Shown: piece by piece, positions 15,652-24,590 of the stretch
Position numbering within the stretch: position 1 is the first letter of the stretch
How the letters are laid out: each line of letters begins with the position of its first letter
From: a virus
Strand: one strand, 5' to 3'
Length of the DNA: 64,000 nucleotides
IMG/VR virus record: IMGVR_UViG_3300033571_018680
Location: 1-64,000 of that record
The notes under the pieces: model-generated
Database searches by the model: none
What the model saw: only the letters and a program-made list of their open reading frames with translations
Told to the model about the DNA's origin: nothing
Position numbers and translations under genes: made by a program

Positions 15652-16149
15652 TTATGGTACTAATAAAATTATGAATAAAAGGCCGCCTATTATAGCTGCT
15701 CCGGCTCCTCCACCTAAAATCATTTTTAATCTCATTTTATTAATTTTTTTATCCTTTTCATCAATAACTTGTTGTCTATTATCAATTTGTTCTTGTAGAA
15801 CTTTTTCTTTCTTTTCATGCTCTTTAATTTCATTTTGTAAAGCAGATATCTTTTTATCTTTTGTATTCAAAGATTCCTTCAAATTAGAAATTTGCAACTT
15901 CTGATCAGAGATAACAACATCTTTATCACTTATTACTTTTATACAAATTGAATCATAACTACCTATTTGGCTATTTAATTTTTCAAACAATGATAGCATT
16001 TCAGAATTGTTATCTAAAGATTGAGCTTGTTCTATTGTCATTACTACAACCTTCTGCCCAAGTGAATCTACTTCATATCTTGGGTAGTCTATTTGTGAAT
16101 AAACATTAATACTTATTAATGTCAATAAGAATATTAAAAATACTTTCAT
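15652..16149 (-). CDS. Secreted coiled-coil protein with C-terminal membrane segment
   Basis: 165 residues. The first 19 residues are a signal peptide ('MKVFLIFLLTLISINVYSQ') ending in S-Q, the cleavage style common in Bacteroidota. Residues 75-135 are a charged coiled coil, and 'MILGGGAGAAIIGGLLFIIL' at the end is a membrane segment. It starts just beyond the stop of the N-anchored coiled-coil gene upstream. The pair resembles a two-component spanin in layout, but the lipoprotein Cys expected of an outer spanin is missing, so the role is open. Confidence 0.55.
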   Translation of the reverse strand: MKVFLIFLLTLISINVYSQIDYPRYEVDSLGQKVVVMTIEQAQSLDNNSEMLSLFEKLNSQIGSYDSICIKVISDKDVVISDQKLQISNLKESLNTKDKKISALQNEIKEHEKKEKVLQEQIDNRQQVIDEKDKKINKMRLKMILGGGAGAAIIGGLLFIILLVP

Positions 16150-16150
16150 A

Positions 16151-16564
16151 TTATTTGGTTTTATTTTTTAAAGATTGTAAAAGATCATCCCCGGTTCTTT
16201 TTACTGGATTCTTTTCTAGTTGTTCAATCTTATGTCTAGTTTCTTCCATTTCATGTCTTAACTTATCTAAATTAGATTTAGACTTATTAGCCTCGGCTTC
16301 AGCTCTTTTTGTTTCAGCTTCTAATTTAATATTTTCTTGTCTAAGTCTATCATCTTCTTTTTGAAGAGAATCGAATTTAGACTTCCATTTATTTATTTCT
16401 AAATCAATTGACTTTTTCTCATTCTCTAATTCAACAAATTCTTTTTCTAGTTGCTTAACTCTTTCTTTATATGAGATATCTCCTCCAATAAACCATTTAT
16501 ATCCGAAGAATATCGCAACAATTAGTAATACTAATATTATTATGTTTTTAATGTTAAACTTCAT
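16151..16564 (-). CDS. Membrane-anchored coiled-coil protein
   Basis: 137 residues. N-terminal membrane segment (residues 8-24, 'IIILVLLIVAIFFGYKWFI'), then a continuous charged coiled coil to the end, probably in the periplasm. The topology is that of an inner-membrane spanin (Rz-like). The next gene follows within two bases and encodes a second exported coiled-coil protein, so they probably act together. A TTTTTATATATACCTA element lies upstream. Confidence 0.55.
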   Translation of the reverse strand: MKFNIKNIIILVLLIVAIFFGYKWFIGGDISYKERVKQLEKEFVELENEKKSIDLEINKWKSKFDSLQKEDDRLRQENIKLEAETKRAEAEANKSKSNLDKLRHEMEETRHKIEQLEKNPVKRTGDDLLQSLKNKTK

Positions 16565-16655
16565 AAATTTTGATAATTTTTAGGTATATATAAAAAATAA
16601 TACCTGACTTCCGAATATTTTATATATATTTGTAATCTTAAAATAATAAAACATC

Positions 16656-17180
16656 ATGTATAAAAAACTAATTTGCTTTGACTTTGACGGTACCTTATGT
16701 CATACACCAGAACCTTCTCAAGGAGAAAAAATATGGTTAGAAAAAACAGGAACTGTTTGGCCTCATAGAGGTTGGTGGGGTAAGGAAGAAAGTTTAGATA
16801 CTGATATATTTGAAATACCTGTTAATAGTTGGGTCTATAAGAAGTACTTAGAAGCAATCGCTGATGATGATGCTTATGTTATATTGGCTACTGGTAGATT
16901 AGAAAAGGCCACTAATATGAGAAATAGAGTAGAATCTATTTTAATTAAAAATAATCTTTCATTTGATGAAGTTTATTTAAATACAGGTGGTGATACATTT
17001 AGATTCAAAACAAAATTATTTGAGAGCTTGACTAAAGAAATCGGAGCTACTGAAATGATTATGTATGATGATAGACATGAACATCTTGTTAAATTTGAAC
17101 AGTGGGCAACTGAACAGCCATTTGATGTTACTATTGTAGATGTGGTTAATAAAGAGACTAAAACATTTGAAAATAAATAA
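16656..17180 (+). CDS. HAD-superfamily phosphatase, RNA-repair-like
   Basis: 174 residues. HAD motif I 'CFDFDGTL' (D9, D11), motif II in 'VILATGRLEKAT' and motif IV 'IMYDDRHEHL' are present. The long 'EKIWLEKTGTVWPHRGWWGK' insert after motif I resembles the HAD domain of the 'Swiss army knife' RNA-repair group. It may remove phosphates from nucleic-acid ends, which is inference. It lies 32 bases before clpS on the same strand. Confidence 0.7.
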   Translation: MYKKLICFDFDGTLCHTPEPSQGEKIWLEKTGTVWPHRGWWGKEESLDTDIFEIPVNSWVYKKYLEAIADDDAYVILATGRLEKATNMRNRVESILIKNNLSFDEVYLNTGGDTFRFKTKLFESLTKEIGATEMIMYDDRHEHLVKFEQWATEQPFDVTIVDVVNKETKTFENK

Positions 17181-17184
17181 ATAT

Positions 17185-17195
17185 AATATATACTA
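17185..17195 (+). promoter_or_regulatory. AATATATACTA element before clpS
   Basis: It lies 18 bases before the ATG at 17213, followed by an A-rich leader. It matches the shared element exactly. Confidence 0.45.
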
Positions 17196-17212
17196 AAAAT
17201 TCATAAAAAAAT

Positions 17213-17497
17213 ATGGCAACAATTACAAAAAAACAAACAAAGACAAAAGTAGATCAGATACTTTCTAAGCCTTACCGTTTGACTTTACACAATGATGATT
17301 ATAATTCATTTGATTGGGTTATTACTTGTTTAATTAAAGTATGTAAACATGACCATGAGCAAGCTTCACAATGCGCTCACATAGTACATTTTAATGGTAA
17401 GTGTGATGTTAAATATGGCGATCTTGAAACTATTTCTGAAATGAAAAGCAAACTACAAAGTGCTGGATTATCAGTTACTATGGAAGTAAATAATTAA
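17213..17497 (+). CDS. clpS: ClpS-like adaptor of the Clp protease
   Basis: 94 residues. ClpS binds N-degron proteins and hands them to ClpAP or ClpCP. The key parts are present: 'LTLHNDDYNSFDWVI' with N27-D28-D29 of the binding pocket, and 'HIVHFNGKC' with H59 at the place of the second pocket residue. The helix between ('VCKHDHEQASQ') and the C-terminal beta strand also fit. No Clp ATPase is encoded in the window, so it would act on the host machine, either steering or blocking it. Confidence 0.88.
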   Translation: MATITKKQTKTKVDQILSKPYRLTLHNDDYNSFDWVITCLIKVCKHDHEQASQCAHIVHFNGKCDVKYGDLETISEMKSKLQSAGLSVTMEVNN

Positions 17498-17524
17498 AAA
17501 AACCCTCAAATTGAGGGTTTTTTC
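17496..17524. terminator. Bidirectional terminator between clpS and terminase
   Basis: AAACCCTCAA/TTGAGGGTTT with long A and T flanks, between convergent genes ending at 17497 and 17524. It can serve both. Confidence 0.8.
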
Positions 17525-19665
17525 TAATTTTTATTAGCTCCAAACCAATTTATTCCACTATCTGTATTGTTTTTATACCTATTCATGTTTTGTTTTCTTA
17601 TTCTTAAAACTTGACTATAATCCACCGCTTGAACAAAGTCTAAATTCTTTAGGCATTGATTCACATAGTTCATAAATTCTTTATCTGAAAAATTATTACC
17701 CCACTCTTCAACCATTTCTTTAAATTCATTCTTGGTAAATATTGAAGTTGAGTTCACAATTGTCATAACCGTATCATCATGTCCAACATCTGCTGCGTAT
17801 CTTGTATTACCCGCTGATGTTGTGTGTTTAACAAATGTTGTTATCTCTCTTATATTGTCCTCATTTGATATTACAAATCCTCTACTTTGCATAAGATCTT
17901 GATAATCTTTAACCATAATATTCTTATTCTCACCAACTTTTAATCCAACTTTTTCCTCTGTTGAGTCAGCTCTGTGTTTGTACCTTACAAATACTGATGA
18001 ACCATAGTCATTATTCCCATCAAATACATGTGGCAGTTCGGCAAAAAGAGTATTACCATAATTATTTAACTCTACTACAACTTTAATATTCTCTGGGTTG
18101 AGATATTCAAAAACTAACATATAAAGTAATTCAGCTAACTGTTTTACTGATATTAAATTACTTCTAAATAATCCAATTTGTTCTAGTCTGAAAAAATCTG
18201 TTATTGACTTATATGATGGTTTTTGAACTTCTATTAATTCAATGGGTTTTTCGGATATTCTAAATATATTTATAATAGAATAATCCTGACCCAATCCTTC
18301 TGATATATCCACAGACATAACAATTTTATATTCCTTTCTCCTAAGTGGTAAAAATACACTATCATCATCTATCCATTTAAGTCCTTCATAGCTAAATTTC
18401 AACTTTTGATCAAACTCAGGTATTGGTTCAAATACATAATTCTTCTTACCCTTTAATAATTCTTCTATTATACTCTCATTTAATAATGATTTACTTGAGT
18501 TAATGAATCTTAATCCATATTCTTGATTAAAAGCATCTTCACCACCAATATCCTTTACAGCTTCTTCTTTCCAAGTTGTCATTTCAGATATTGCTCTTAT
18601 TGGAACTTCATGTCCTTTTTTATCAATGAATGTCATGGATTTAACATCATCATCAGAACATTTATCATTATTATAGACATAGATAACATCTTTCATATTA
18701 TCTAAGATGTACTTCATTTCTACCTTTGTAACATCTCCCCAGGTATCTGACATTAATTTGAATATATCCTCTTTTGTAACACCGTGCTCATGTAATTTAT
18801 GAGCATTCAGTCTAATATATGTTACGAATCTACCTGGTACTTGATACCAGTAAACCCTCATTGGTTTATAGTTATTCTTTTGTGGATCCCCTTCAGGTCT
18901 CTCAGCATCAGTTAGTAACCTATGAAATAGATTCATACCATTTGGAGTTGATGTAATAATAATCTTTGAGTTCTGAACGGCTGATACGGTTGGAAAAGCA
19001 GCTGTATAGTATGGTTCAATAATATTTGATGGGATATGAGCAAACTCATCTAAATAAAGCACATCAATAGTAAAACCAATAGCTGGAGTTTTAGTTCTTG
19101 CTGATGTTTTGATTCTACAACCATTGTCAAATGTTAGTGATTTTTGATTCCAAGTTTTAATTCCTGGTTTTAAGAAGAACGGTAGTAAAGAGTAGATTGA
19201 TTTAATCTTATCTACAATCTCAACTGCTGTATCACCTTTATTCGCAACAATCATTATATTCTTATCATTGTTAAATAGAATAGTATGTAACATGAAAATA
19301 GAAGATGAGATTGTTTTACCAACCTGACGAGAAGCCATTAGAATATTAAATCTACTATTAACAAAATTGTCAAGTATTTCTTTTTGATACTCTCTTAATT
19401 TTATATTATTGATTGATCCATCTTCTGTCTTAACTTTACAATATTTCTCAGTGAAATAATGAACATCTAAAGCACATTTAATATACTCAGATTGTTCATC
19501 TTGAGTCATTTTAAATGATACGCCCGATCTTCTTAAACCAACTTCGGATTTTAACCAAGGGTTTTGGTATCTTTTTATAACAATACCATCATTTATCTTA
19601 TCTGTAGATTCATCAACTAACTTAGTTGTGAATACCATTTGTCTTTCTTTTTGCTCAACAGCCAT
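17524..19665 (-). CDS. gp17: Terminase large subunit, T4 gp17-like
   Basis: 713 residues. It packages DNA with an N-terminal ATPase and cuts concatemers with a C-terminal RNase H-like nuclease. Walker A is 'ASRQVGKT' (111-118), Walker B 'VLYLDEFAHI' with D206-E207, followed by the coupling motif 'IIITSTPNG'. The nuclease starts with 'IVMSVDISEGLGQDYS' near residue 450 and has a second acidic site in 'IKVVVELNNYG' and a third in 'DVGHDDTVM'. It is slightly longer than T4 gp17 (610). It is divergent from the possible small-terminase gene at 19716. Confidence 0.95.
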   Translation of the reverse strand: MAVEQKERQMVFTTKLVDESTDKINDGIVIKRYQNPWLKSEVGLRRSGVSFKMTQDEQSEYIKCALDVHYFTEKYCKVKTEDGSINNIKLREYQKEILDNFVNSRFNILMASRQVGKTISSSIFMLHTILFNNDKNIMIVANKGDTAVEIVDKIKSIYSLLPFFLKPGIKTWNQKSLTFDNGCRIKTSARTKTPAIGFTIDVLYLDEFAHIPSNIIEPYYTAAFPTVSAVQNSKIIITSTPNGMNLFHRLLTDAERPEGDPQKNNYKPMRVYWYQVPGRFVTYIRLNAHKLHEHGVTKEDIFKLMSDTWGDVTKVEMKYILDNMKDVIYVYNNDKCSDDDVKSMTFIDKKGHEVPIRAISEMTTWKEEAVKDIGGEDAFNQEYGLRFINSSKSLLNESIIEELLKGKKNYVFEPIPEFDQKLKFSYEGLKWIDDDSVFLPLRRKEYKIVMSVDISEGLGQDYSIINIFRISEKPIELIEVQKPSYKSITDFFRLEQIGLFRSNLISVKQLAELLYMLVFEYLNPENIKVVVELNNYGNTLFAELPHVFDGNNDYGSSVFVRYKHRADSTEEKVGLKVGENKNIMVKDYQDLMQSRGFVISNEDNIREITTFVKHTTSAGNTRYAADVGHDDTVMTIVNSTSIFTKNEFKEMVEEWGNNFSDKEFMNYVNQCLKNLDFVQAVDYSQVLRIRKQNMNRYKNNTDSGINWFGANKN

Positions 19666-19686
19666 TTTAAAGGAACTATTTCTTTT

Positions 19687-19697
19687 TAATATATATT
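19687..19697. promoter_or_regulatory. Near-symmetric TAATATATATT element between divergent genes
   Basis: The 50-base gap between the terminase and the 210-residue gene holds one TTTAATATATATTGT element that can be read on both strands. It may drive both genes. Confidence 0.4.
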
Positions 19698-19715
19698 GTA
19701 AAAAACCGCGGTTCT

Positions 19716-20348
19716 ATGTCAAAAACAGAAAATGAAAGAAATAGACTACAGGATGAGTTTGATCAGATTCAGTCCGAAAATGGTGAGTTCGATATATCTA
19801 AACACCTTGCTAAACCTGAGGATTTACCAGATTTAGGTGAGATAGAAATATATGATTATGATTCAGATATGACAGTTGCTGCTCAGCAATCTATGCAAGT
19901 ATTAGAATCATTGGTAGATTTATATTTAAGTGATGTTCCTCAATTAAAAGAACATTCATATATTAAAACAAAAATGAGAGAAGATGCTTTAGTTTATGCT
20001 GAGTCTATATTTTTATCAAAGATGACTCGTAAGAACTTTCTTTCTCAATTAAGACAAATTGATAATGGTGATAATTCAGCTAGAATGCATGAAGTTGTCA
20101 ATCAGACAATTGGTCAAATTAGAGAAAACTCTAAATTCTCATCAACTCAAAGAACTGAACTCGAAAAGTTCTATAAAGGATTAAGAAAAGATTTAGGTCT
20201 TAATGATATTGAAAGTCCGGATGTTCAAAGAGCTCAAACAGAAAATAAAGAAAATGATTCAACTAATGATGACTTAGGTGAAGTTATGGATAATAGAAAA
20301 CTTAATGATTTAATTAAGGCAGCTATGAATAAAGACAAAAAAGATTAA
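19716..20348 (+). CDS. Hypothetical protein, candidate small terminase subunit
   Basis: 210 residues, acidic, all helical by composition. 'AQQSMQVLESLVDLYLSD' and 'MREDALVYAESIFLSKMTR' would make a helical core, with disordered ends. Size and position next to gp17 would fit a gp16-like small subunit that recognises DNA, but no direct motif match is visible. It ends at a strong terminator. Confidence 0.4.
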   Translation: MSKTENERNRLQDEFDQIQSENGEFDISKHLAKPEDLPDLGEIEIYDYDSDMTVAAQQSMQVLESLVDLYLSDVPQLKEHSYIKTKMREDALVYAESIFLSKMTRKNFLSQLRQIDNGDNSARMHEVVNQTIGQIRENSKFSSTQRTELEKFYKGLRKDLGLNDIESPDVQRAQTENKENDSTNDDLGEVMDNRKLNDLIKAAMNKDKKD

Positions 20349-20350
20349 TT

Positions 20351-20382
20351 AAAAAACCCATCATTTTGTGATGGGTTTTTTA
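20351..20382. terminator. Bidirectional terminator
   Basis: AAAAAACCCATCA..TGATGGGTTTTTT with a short loop, between convergent genes ending at 20348 and 20385. Confidence 0.8.
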
Positions 20383-20384
20383 AT

Positions 20385-20846
20385 TTATTTTCTTATCATA
20401 TCTCTACTTACTGCAAAGTTATACAGAGTTGGTAGATTCAAGTATTTGTTAAAATTATCTCTTATATCTTTAAATTTTTTAGCCTTCTTAATTATATTAA
20501 CTATCAACATTCCAAATTCTTCTTGAAAATCTAAATAGCAATCACACCAAGGTTTGTTATAATGTTCTAATGTTCTCCATTCGGTATACCCACCAGTTAA
20601 CCAAAATAGACATTTCTCAGGTGTTATTAAATCTGTGTTTATGTCTTTTAGGTCTTTTTCCCATATCGGATCATTCCAATCAATTTTTCTCATCAAGATT
20701 GATATAGCTTCCGCAATATCTTCTGTGATTTCTGTACCAATTTCAAAAAAATACTCATTATTAGTAGATTTATTGATTCTGACGATTTCATTTATATAAT
20801 CATCATTTGATCTTTTTGACTCTAGAACAATTTTTTTCTTTTTCAT
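20385..20846 (-). CDS. Hypothetical protein
   Basis: 153 residues, soluble, rich in aromatic residues in the middle ('CLFWLTGGYTEWRTLEHY' and 'KPWCDCYLDFQEEFG'). Function not recognised. It starts 'MKKKKIVLESKRSND'. It ends at a shared terminator. Confidence 0.45.
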   Translation of the reverse strand: MKKKKIVLESKRSNDDYINEIVRINKSTNNEYFFEIGTEITEDIAEAISILMRKIDWNDPIWEKDLKDINTDLITPEKCLFWLTGGYTEWRTLEHYNKPWCDCYLDFQEEFGMLIVNIIKKAKKFKDIRDNFNKYLNLPTLYNFAVSRDMIRK

Positions 20847-20877
20847 TACATTACTTTATTTTTTATATCATTAAAGA

Positions 20878-21162
20878 TTACAATTTAATTCCGTCTATCC
20901 ATTTACCTTTAAAATTGCCATTTTCAAATATTCCATTTTCCCATATGCCGTAAAAATTACCATTTTTAAAAATACCATAATACCAATCACCTGTTAGGTA
21001 ATCACCATCATGCCATATTAATGTATTATGATTTATTTCAATGTTAGCGTTCTCAATTTCAGAGTCGATTAACCAAAAGAATTTTTCTTTTTCTAGGATT
21101 TCATTTATTTGAGAACTGTTTGTGTAAACCTTTCCGTTGAATTTTAACTCGGAGTATCTCAT
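20878..21162 (-). CDS. Small protein with MORN-like W/G/F repeats
   Basis: 94 residues. From residue 48 there is a run of short beta-hairpin-type repeats with the pattern G-x-W-x-x-G-x-F-x-N-G-x-F ('GDWYYGIFKNGNFYGIWENG'). Such repeats form flat beta sheets and are often used for binding. The N-terminus is unlike it. A TATATAC element precedes the gene. Function unknown. Confidence 0.55.
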   Translation of the reverse strand: MRYSELKFNGKVYTNSSQINEILEKEKFFWLIDSEIENANIEINHNTLIWHDGDYLTGDWYYGIFKNGNFYGIWENGIFENGNFKGKWIDGIKL

Positions 21163-21184
21163 ATTATTTCAATTTGTTATTAAA

Positions 21185-21193
21185 GTATATATT
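21185..21193 (-). promoter_or_regulatory. AATATATAC element before 20878-21162
   Basis: The minus strand reads TTCAATATATACTTTAATAAC about 23 bases before the ATG. Confidence 0.4.
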
Positions 21194-21272
21194 GAATTTT
21201 TAAACGCATAAAAACTTGACCTTGAAAATTATCAAAAAAATCAATATTGAAAAATAAAAATTTATTTAAAAT

Positions 21273-21302
21273 AAAAAAACCGAGAATTTTCTCGGTTTTT
21301 TA
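21273..21302. terminator. Terminator downstream of 21323-21685
   Basis: AAAACCGAGAA/TTTTCTCGGTTTTTT with long A and T flanks. Confidence 0.75.
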
Positions 21303-21322
21303 TAAAATTGGAAAAAGTTATA

Positions 21323-21685
21323 TTATTTTGAGTTTTCATCAAGGAAATTTCTTTCATTTATAGAAAGAGATTCAATTCCATATTTAGATATTTTATCTAA
21401 AATATTATCAATTGTCATCTCAAATTTAGGTTGTTTCTTTTTAGCAGTTACAGATGGAATTGATTTAAGAGAATTAGTGAAAGTATCGGCAATTACTATC
21501 TCATCTTTATTACTCTTATATGTAAATGCGATTAATACACCATCAGTAATATTTATGTAAAGTTTAGCAAAACCATTTTTTTTATTACTTAAAAGACTTT
21601 TTTCTTCTAAATTGTATAATTTAGATACTTCTACTAATTTCTCATTATTAAACATTGTCAAATCTATACAAATTATATTTTTCAT
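21323..21685 (-). CDS. Hypothetical protein with C-terminal ILDKI motif
   Basis: 120 residues from the ATG at 21685; a longer start at 21721 adds 12 poor residues. The N-terminal beta-rich part is unknown. The end 'NILDKISKYGIESLSINERN' followed by 'FLDENSK' is a small helical motif also seen in 44433-44891 and, from memory, at the C-terminus of some Bacteroidota membrane proteins. This fits a host exchange origin but says little about function. Confidence 0.5.
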   Translation of the reverse strand: MKNIICIDLTMFNNEKLVEVSKLYNLEEKSLLSNKKNGFAKLYINITDGVLIAFTYKSNKDEIVIADTFTNSLKSIPSVTAKKKQPKFEMTIDNILDKISKYGIESLSINERNFLDENSK

Positions 21686-21740
21686 AGTTTTATCTTTTAG
21701 TAGTTTATTATTTATATACAAATATAAGGATATATATTCA

Positions 21741-21816
21741 ATTAACCAAGTTTATTTTAACTTATTTGAACTTATTTAATTAACCAAGTTTATTTTAACT
21801 TATTTGAACTTATTTA
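21741..21816. repeat. Two perfect 38-bp tandem repeats in a divergent intergenic region
   Basis: ATTAACCAAGTTTATTTTAA followed by CTTATTTGAACTTATTTA occurs twice without mismatch, 21741-21778 and 21779-21816. Each unit contains AACTTATTT/GAACTTATTT as a smaller direct repeat. It fills the gap between divergent genes, so it may bind a regulator. Confidence 0.85.
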
Positions 21817-21897
21817 TCCTATAAATAAAGATACATATTTTTTATTATTTATACAAATTTATTTTAATATATACAGTTGAAAAAAATATAATTTTCT

Positions 21898-24540
21898 ATG
21901 AAATATTTAAAGGGTAGAGATAATTACTTAAATGAACTAAAGGTAAATAGTGGACTTGTACCATATGCAAAAAACGATTCTATTGCTTCTATAAATGAAG
22001 AAGTAATGACTAATACAATTACCTGGGGTGATTCATTATTAGGTAGACTAATAAACTCTGCTATTAGAAAAGCAAAGGTTGGTGTTAATTTAGTTAGAAT
22101 AAGTAGTGTTATTAAATCTCTTTATAAGTTATTTGATGAGATGGTGGCAGATGGTGTTATTAAAGAGATGCCAGTTGTTAGTAGAATAAAGATTTACAAA
22201 TTCGCTTTAATTAAGTTTATTGAAGAAATTGAAAAGGTTGCTGCTGATCCATCAGATTATGTATTAAATGAACCAGGTGTTGAAGTTGAAGTTGAAGATA
22301 TAGATGAGATTAAGAATATGACTGATGGTGTAATAACTGAGATAGAGAAGTATATGAGTGATATCATATCAACTGGTCAATCTAGTGGTGAGATTCCAAA
22401 GAATGAAATAGATGAGTTAGAATTAGATAAAAAGGACTTAATAGACGCACTTACTAAGTTTAGAGAATCTTTAGATGAAATAAAAGCTCCTGAAGGTGAT
22501 AAAGAAGAAACATCCGTAGTTTCAGAGCCTAAAAAGGAAACGGGTCTGGTATATTCTGAAAATATGGCGAATAACTTAAAGTCCGTTTATATGATATTAT
22601 TTTATTATCACCAAACTATATTATCTAAAAAGCCAGCATCTGGAGTTAATAAAGCCGAAGTGGTAAAAAAACCACAACCAGAAAATATTGTTAAAAGCTC
22701 TGTAGTTGATAAAAGTAAAGTTGCTGAGTCCGTACTATTAAATGAGTCGGTGCTAAATCCTAACCTATCAAATGCTATTAAGCCATTATATACTTACTTT
22801 AAGAATGAAGGTCAATTTACCTTTCCTAGTGAATCAAAGGGTAGAGAAAATGAATTTCATAAATTTCTTAGTGGGAATAAAGATGGTATATTAAAAGTAT
22901 ATAAATCAATTAGTTTAATTAAAGAAGATTTAAAAACTCTACTAACAAAACCAGAAAAGGTTGGTGGTCATATATTTAATTTATATAAAACTACCAGAAC
23001 TAAACCAAATGGTGATTTTCAAGGAGTTGATGGTGATTTTCAGAGTCAGATTAAGATATTTAATACTACAATGAAGTCAATTTTAGACTCTATAAAGGTT
23101 GAAACAAAAGTAGAGACTAGTGAAGATGGTGTTGAGGTTGGTAAGAAGTATAAATATACTAATAAAGAAGGAGAGACTAAAGATGTGTTGGTTGTTGATA
23201 AAGATAAAGTTGTTCAACCAGGTCCTGATAAAAAATTCCTAACCGGTGATGATAAAAAGGGAAAAGAATTGGAAAGTGGTCTTGTTTCAGTAGCTTCTGA
23301 TAAATCAAAGGTTACATTCCCTGTGAGCCCAGAATCTCTAAAGAAAGAATCTAAATTAATATCTAGCTATCTTGATTTTATAAAAGAAGCTGATGAGAAT
23401 AAAGATACCTGGTTAGTAAAAGTTCATGAGTCGTGGAGAAATAATTTTTTAGGTAATTTTAAAAATCTAAAGAAGTATAAATTAACACAAGAGGAAGTTG
23501 ATAAATTAACACAAGAAGTTGAAAAGGCTAGTAAGAATACTAAATCTCTTAAAATAGTTGGTAAAGATCCGGTTATAGAGGTTGTTAGACTATTCAATAG
23601 AGCTTATAGATTACACACTACTCAAGTTATACCAACAGGTAGAAGTGGTGGAAAAGTTTCTAATAAAACCTTTATGGAATATACATGTTTTGGAAGTGGT
23701 AGTCCGGATACTGCTGGTCAATCAGGTGGTCCATATAGAAATAACGCTGTATTTTCAAAATGGGAAAATGCTGTTTTAGATATAGTATCATCATCTAAAT
23801 ATAGAATCATTTTTAATGAAGAAGCTACTATACAAGTAGGTGAGGGTAATCCTGTTAAAGATTTTGGTAGAAAATTATTAAATTTTATGAATGAGTTATT
23901 AGATGATACTCAATTATATAAAGAAGGTGAGCAAAAGAAATTCATAAATAAATATTTTAATGTTGATATTCAAACTAAAGAACTAAATTCTCCTGGTAAA
24001 AATGATACTGGGTCTAATGATAAACTATCTAAACAACAGAAACAAAAAAATGTCGACTTTACTGAACAAGATGAGATTAAATTTGAAGAAGGTCAGATTT
24101 TTAAATTTAATTATAAAGAAGGTACTTTATATGGATATGTTTATAGTATAAAGAATAATAAGACATATATTAAATTTAGTAAGAATCACTTATTTGTTAA
24201 GAAATATCTACCAGGTGATATTAAATTTAAAACAAATCCTAAATCTGTTGATGGTCCGGTTTATTTTGCTGAGATTAAAGGAACTAAACTTACTAAGAAT
24301 ACATATAAACTTGATAGTTGTTTAGATGTCTCTAAAAAAGTCGAAAAAAATGAAGTAGATAAATCATTTAATATAGAATTTAGACCATCTAAGATGTATT
24401 TACTTAAAGAAGATGGGTCCACTGAATCTTATACTGTTAATACACAGGCTGATGACTTTGACTCAAATAGATTTTTGGTGAAAAGAGATTCAAAGAAACC
24501 AAAAGGATTTGATGGTTGGTATAAACTATTCATTTCATAA
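21898..24540 (+). CDS. Large tagged protein, probably a virion or core protein
   Basis: 880 residues. It starts 'MKYLKGRDNYLNELKVNSG', with an L-N-E site at residues 11-13, which fits the shared capsid-targeting-like N-termini. The segment 'NTITWGDSLLGRLINSAIRK' follows near residue 40. The rest is a lysine-rich, mostly helical protein with a possible beta domain near 405-450 ('VEVGKKYKYTNKEGETKDV') and another near 740-790. No catalytic motif found. It ends at a terminator. A role as an internal head protein is inference. Confidence 0.55.
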   Translation: MKYLKGRDNYLNELKVNSGLVPYAKNDSIASINEEVMTNTITWGDSLLGRLINSAIRKAKVGVNLVRISSVIKSLYKLFDEMVADGVIKEMPVVSRIKIYKFALIKFIEEIEKVAADPSDYVLNEPGVEVEVEDIDEIKNMTDGVITEIEKYMSDIISTGQSSGEIPKNEIDELELDKKDLIDALTKFRESLDEIKAPEGDKEETSVVSEPKKETGLVYSENMANNLKSVYMILFYYHQTILSKKPASGVNKAEVVKKPQPENIVKSSVVDKSKVAESVLLNESVLNPNLSNAIKPLYTYFKNEGQFTFPSESKGRENEFHKFLSGNKDGILKVYKSISLIKEDLKTLLTKPEKVGGHIFNLYKTTRTKPNGDFQGVDGDFQSQIKIFNTTMKSILDSIKVETKVETSEDGVEVGKKYKYTNKEGETKDVLVVDKDKVVQPGPDKKFLTGDDKKGKELESGLVSVASDKSKVTFPVSPESLKKESKLISSYLDFIKEADENKDTWLVKVHESWRNNFLGNFKNLKKYKLTQEEVDKLTQEVEKASKNTKSLKIVGKDPVIEVVRLFNRAYRLHTTQVIPTGRSGGKVSNKTFMEYTCFGSGSPDTAGQSGGPYRNNAVFSKWENAVLDIVSSSKYRIIFNEEATIQVGEGNPVKDFGRKLLNFMNELLDDTQLYKEGEQKKFINKYFNVDIQTKELNSPGKNDTGSNDKLSKQQKQKNVDFTEQDEIKFEEGQIFKFNYKEGTLYGYVYSIKNNKTYIKFSKNHLFVKKYLPGDIKFKTNPKSVDGPVYFAEIKGTKLTKNTYKLDSCLDVSKKVEKNEVDKSFNIEFRPSKMYLLKEDGSTESYTVNTQADDFDSNRFLVKRDSKKPKGFDGWYKLFIS

Positions 24541-24543
24541 ATT

Positions 24544-24575
24544 AAAAACCCATCACAAAATGATGGGTTTTCTTT
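24544..24575. terminator. Terminator downstream of the 880-residue gene
   Basis: AAAACCCATCA..TGATGGGTTTT with T-rich right flank. Confidence 0.75.
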
Positions 24576-24576
24576 T

Positions 24577-24586
24577 TAATATATAC
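24577..24586 (+). promoter_or_regulatory. TAATATATAC element before 24591
   Basis: Only four bases separate the element from the ATG at 24591; a promoter here would give a leaderless message. Confidence 0.4.
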
Positions 24587-24590
24587 ATTA

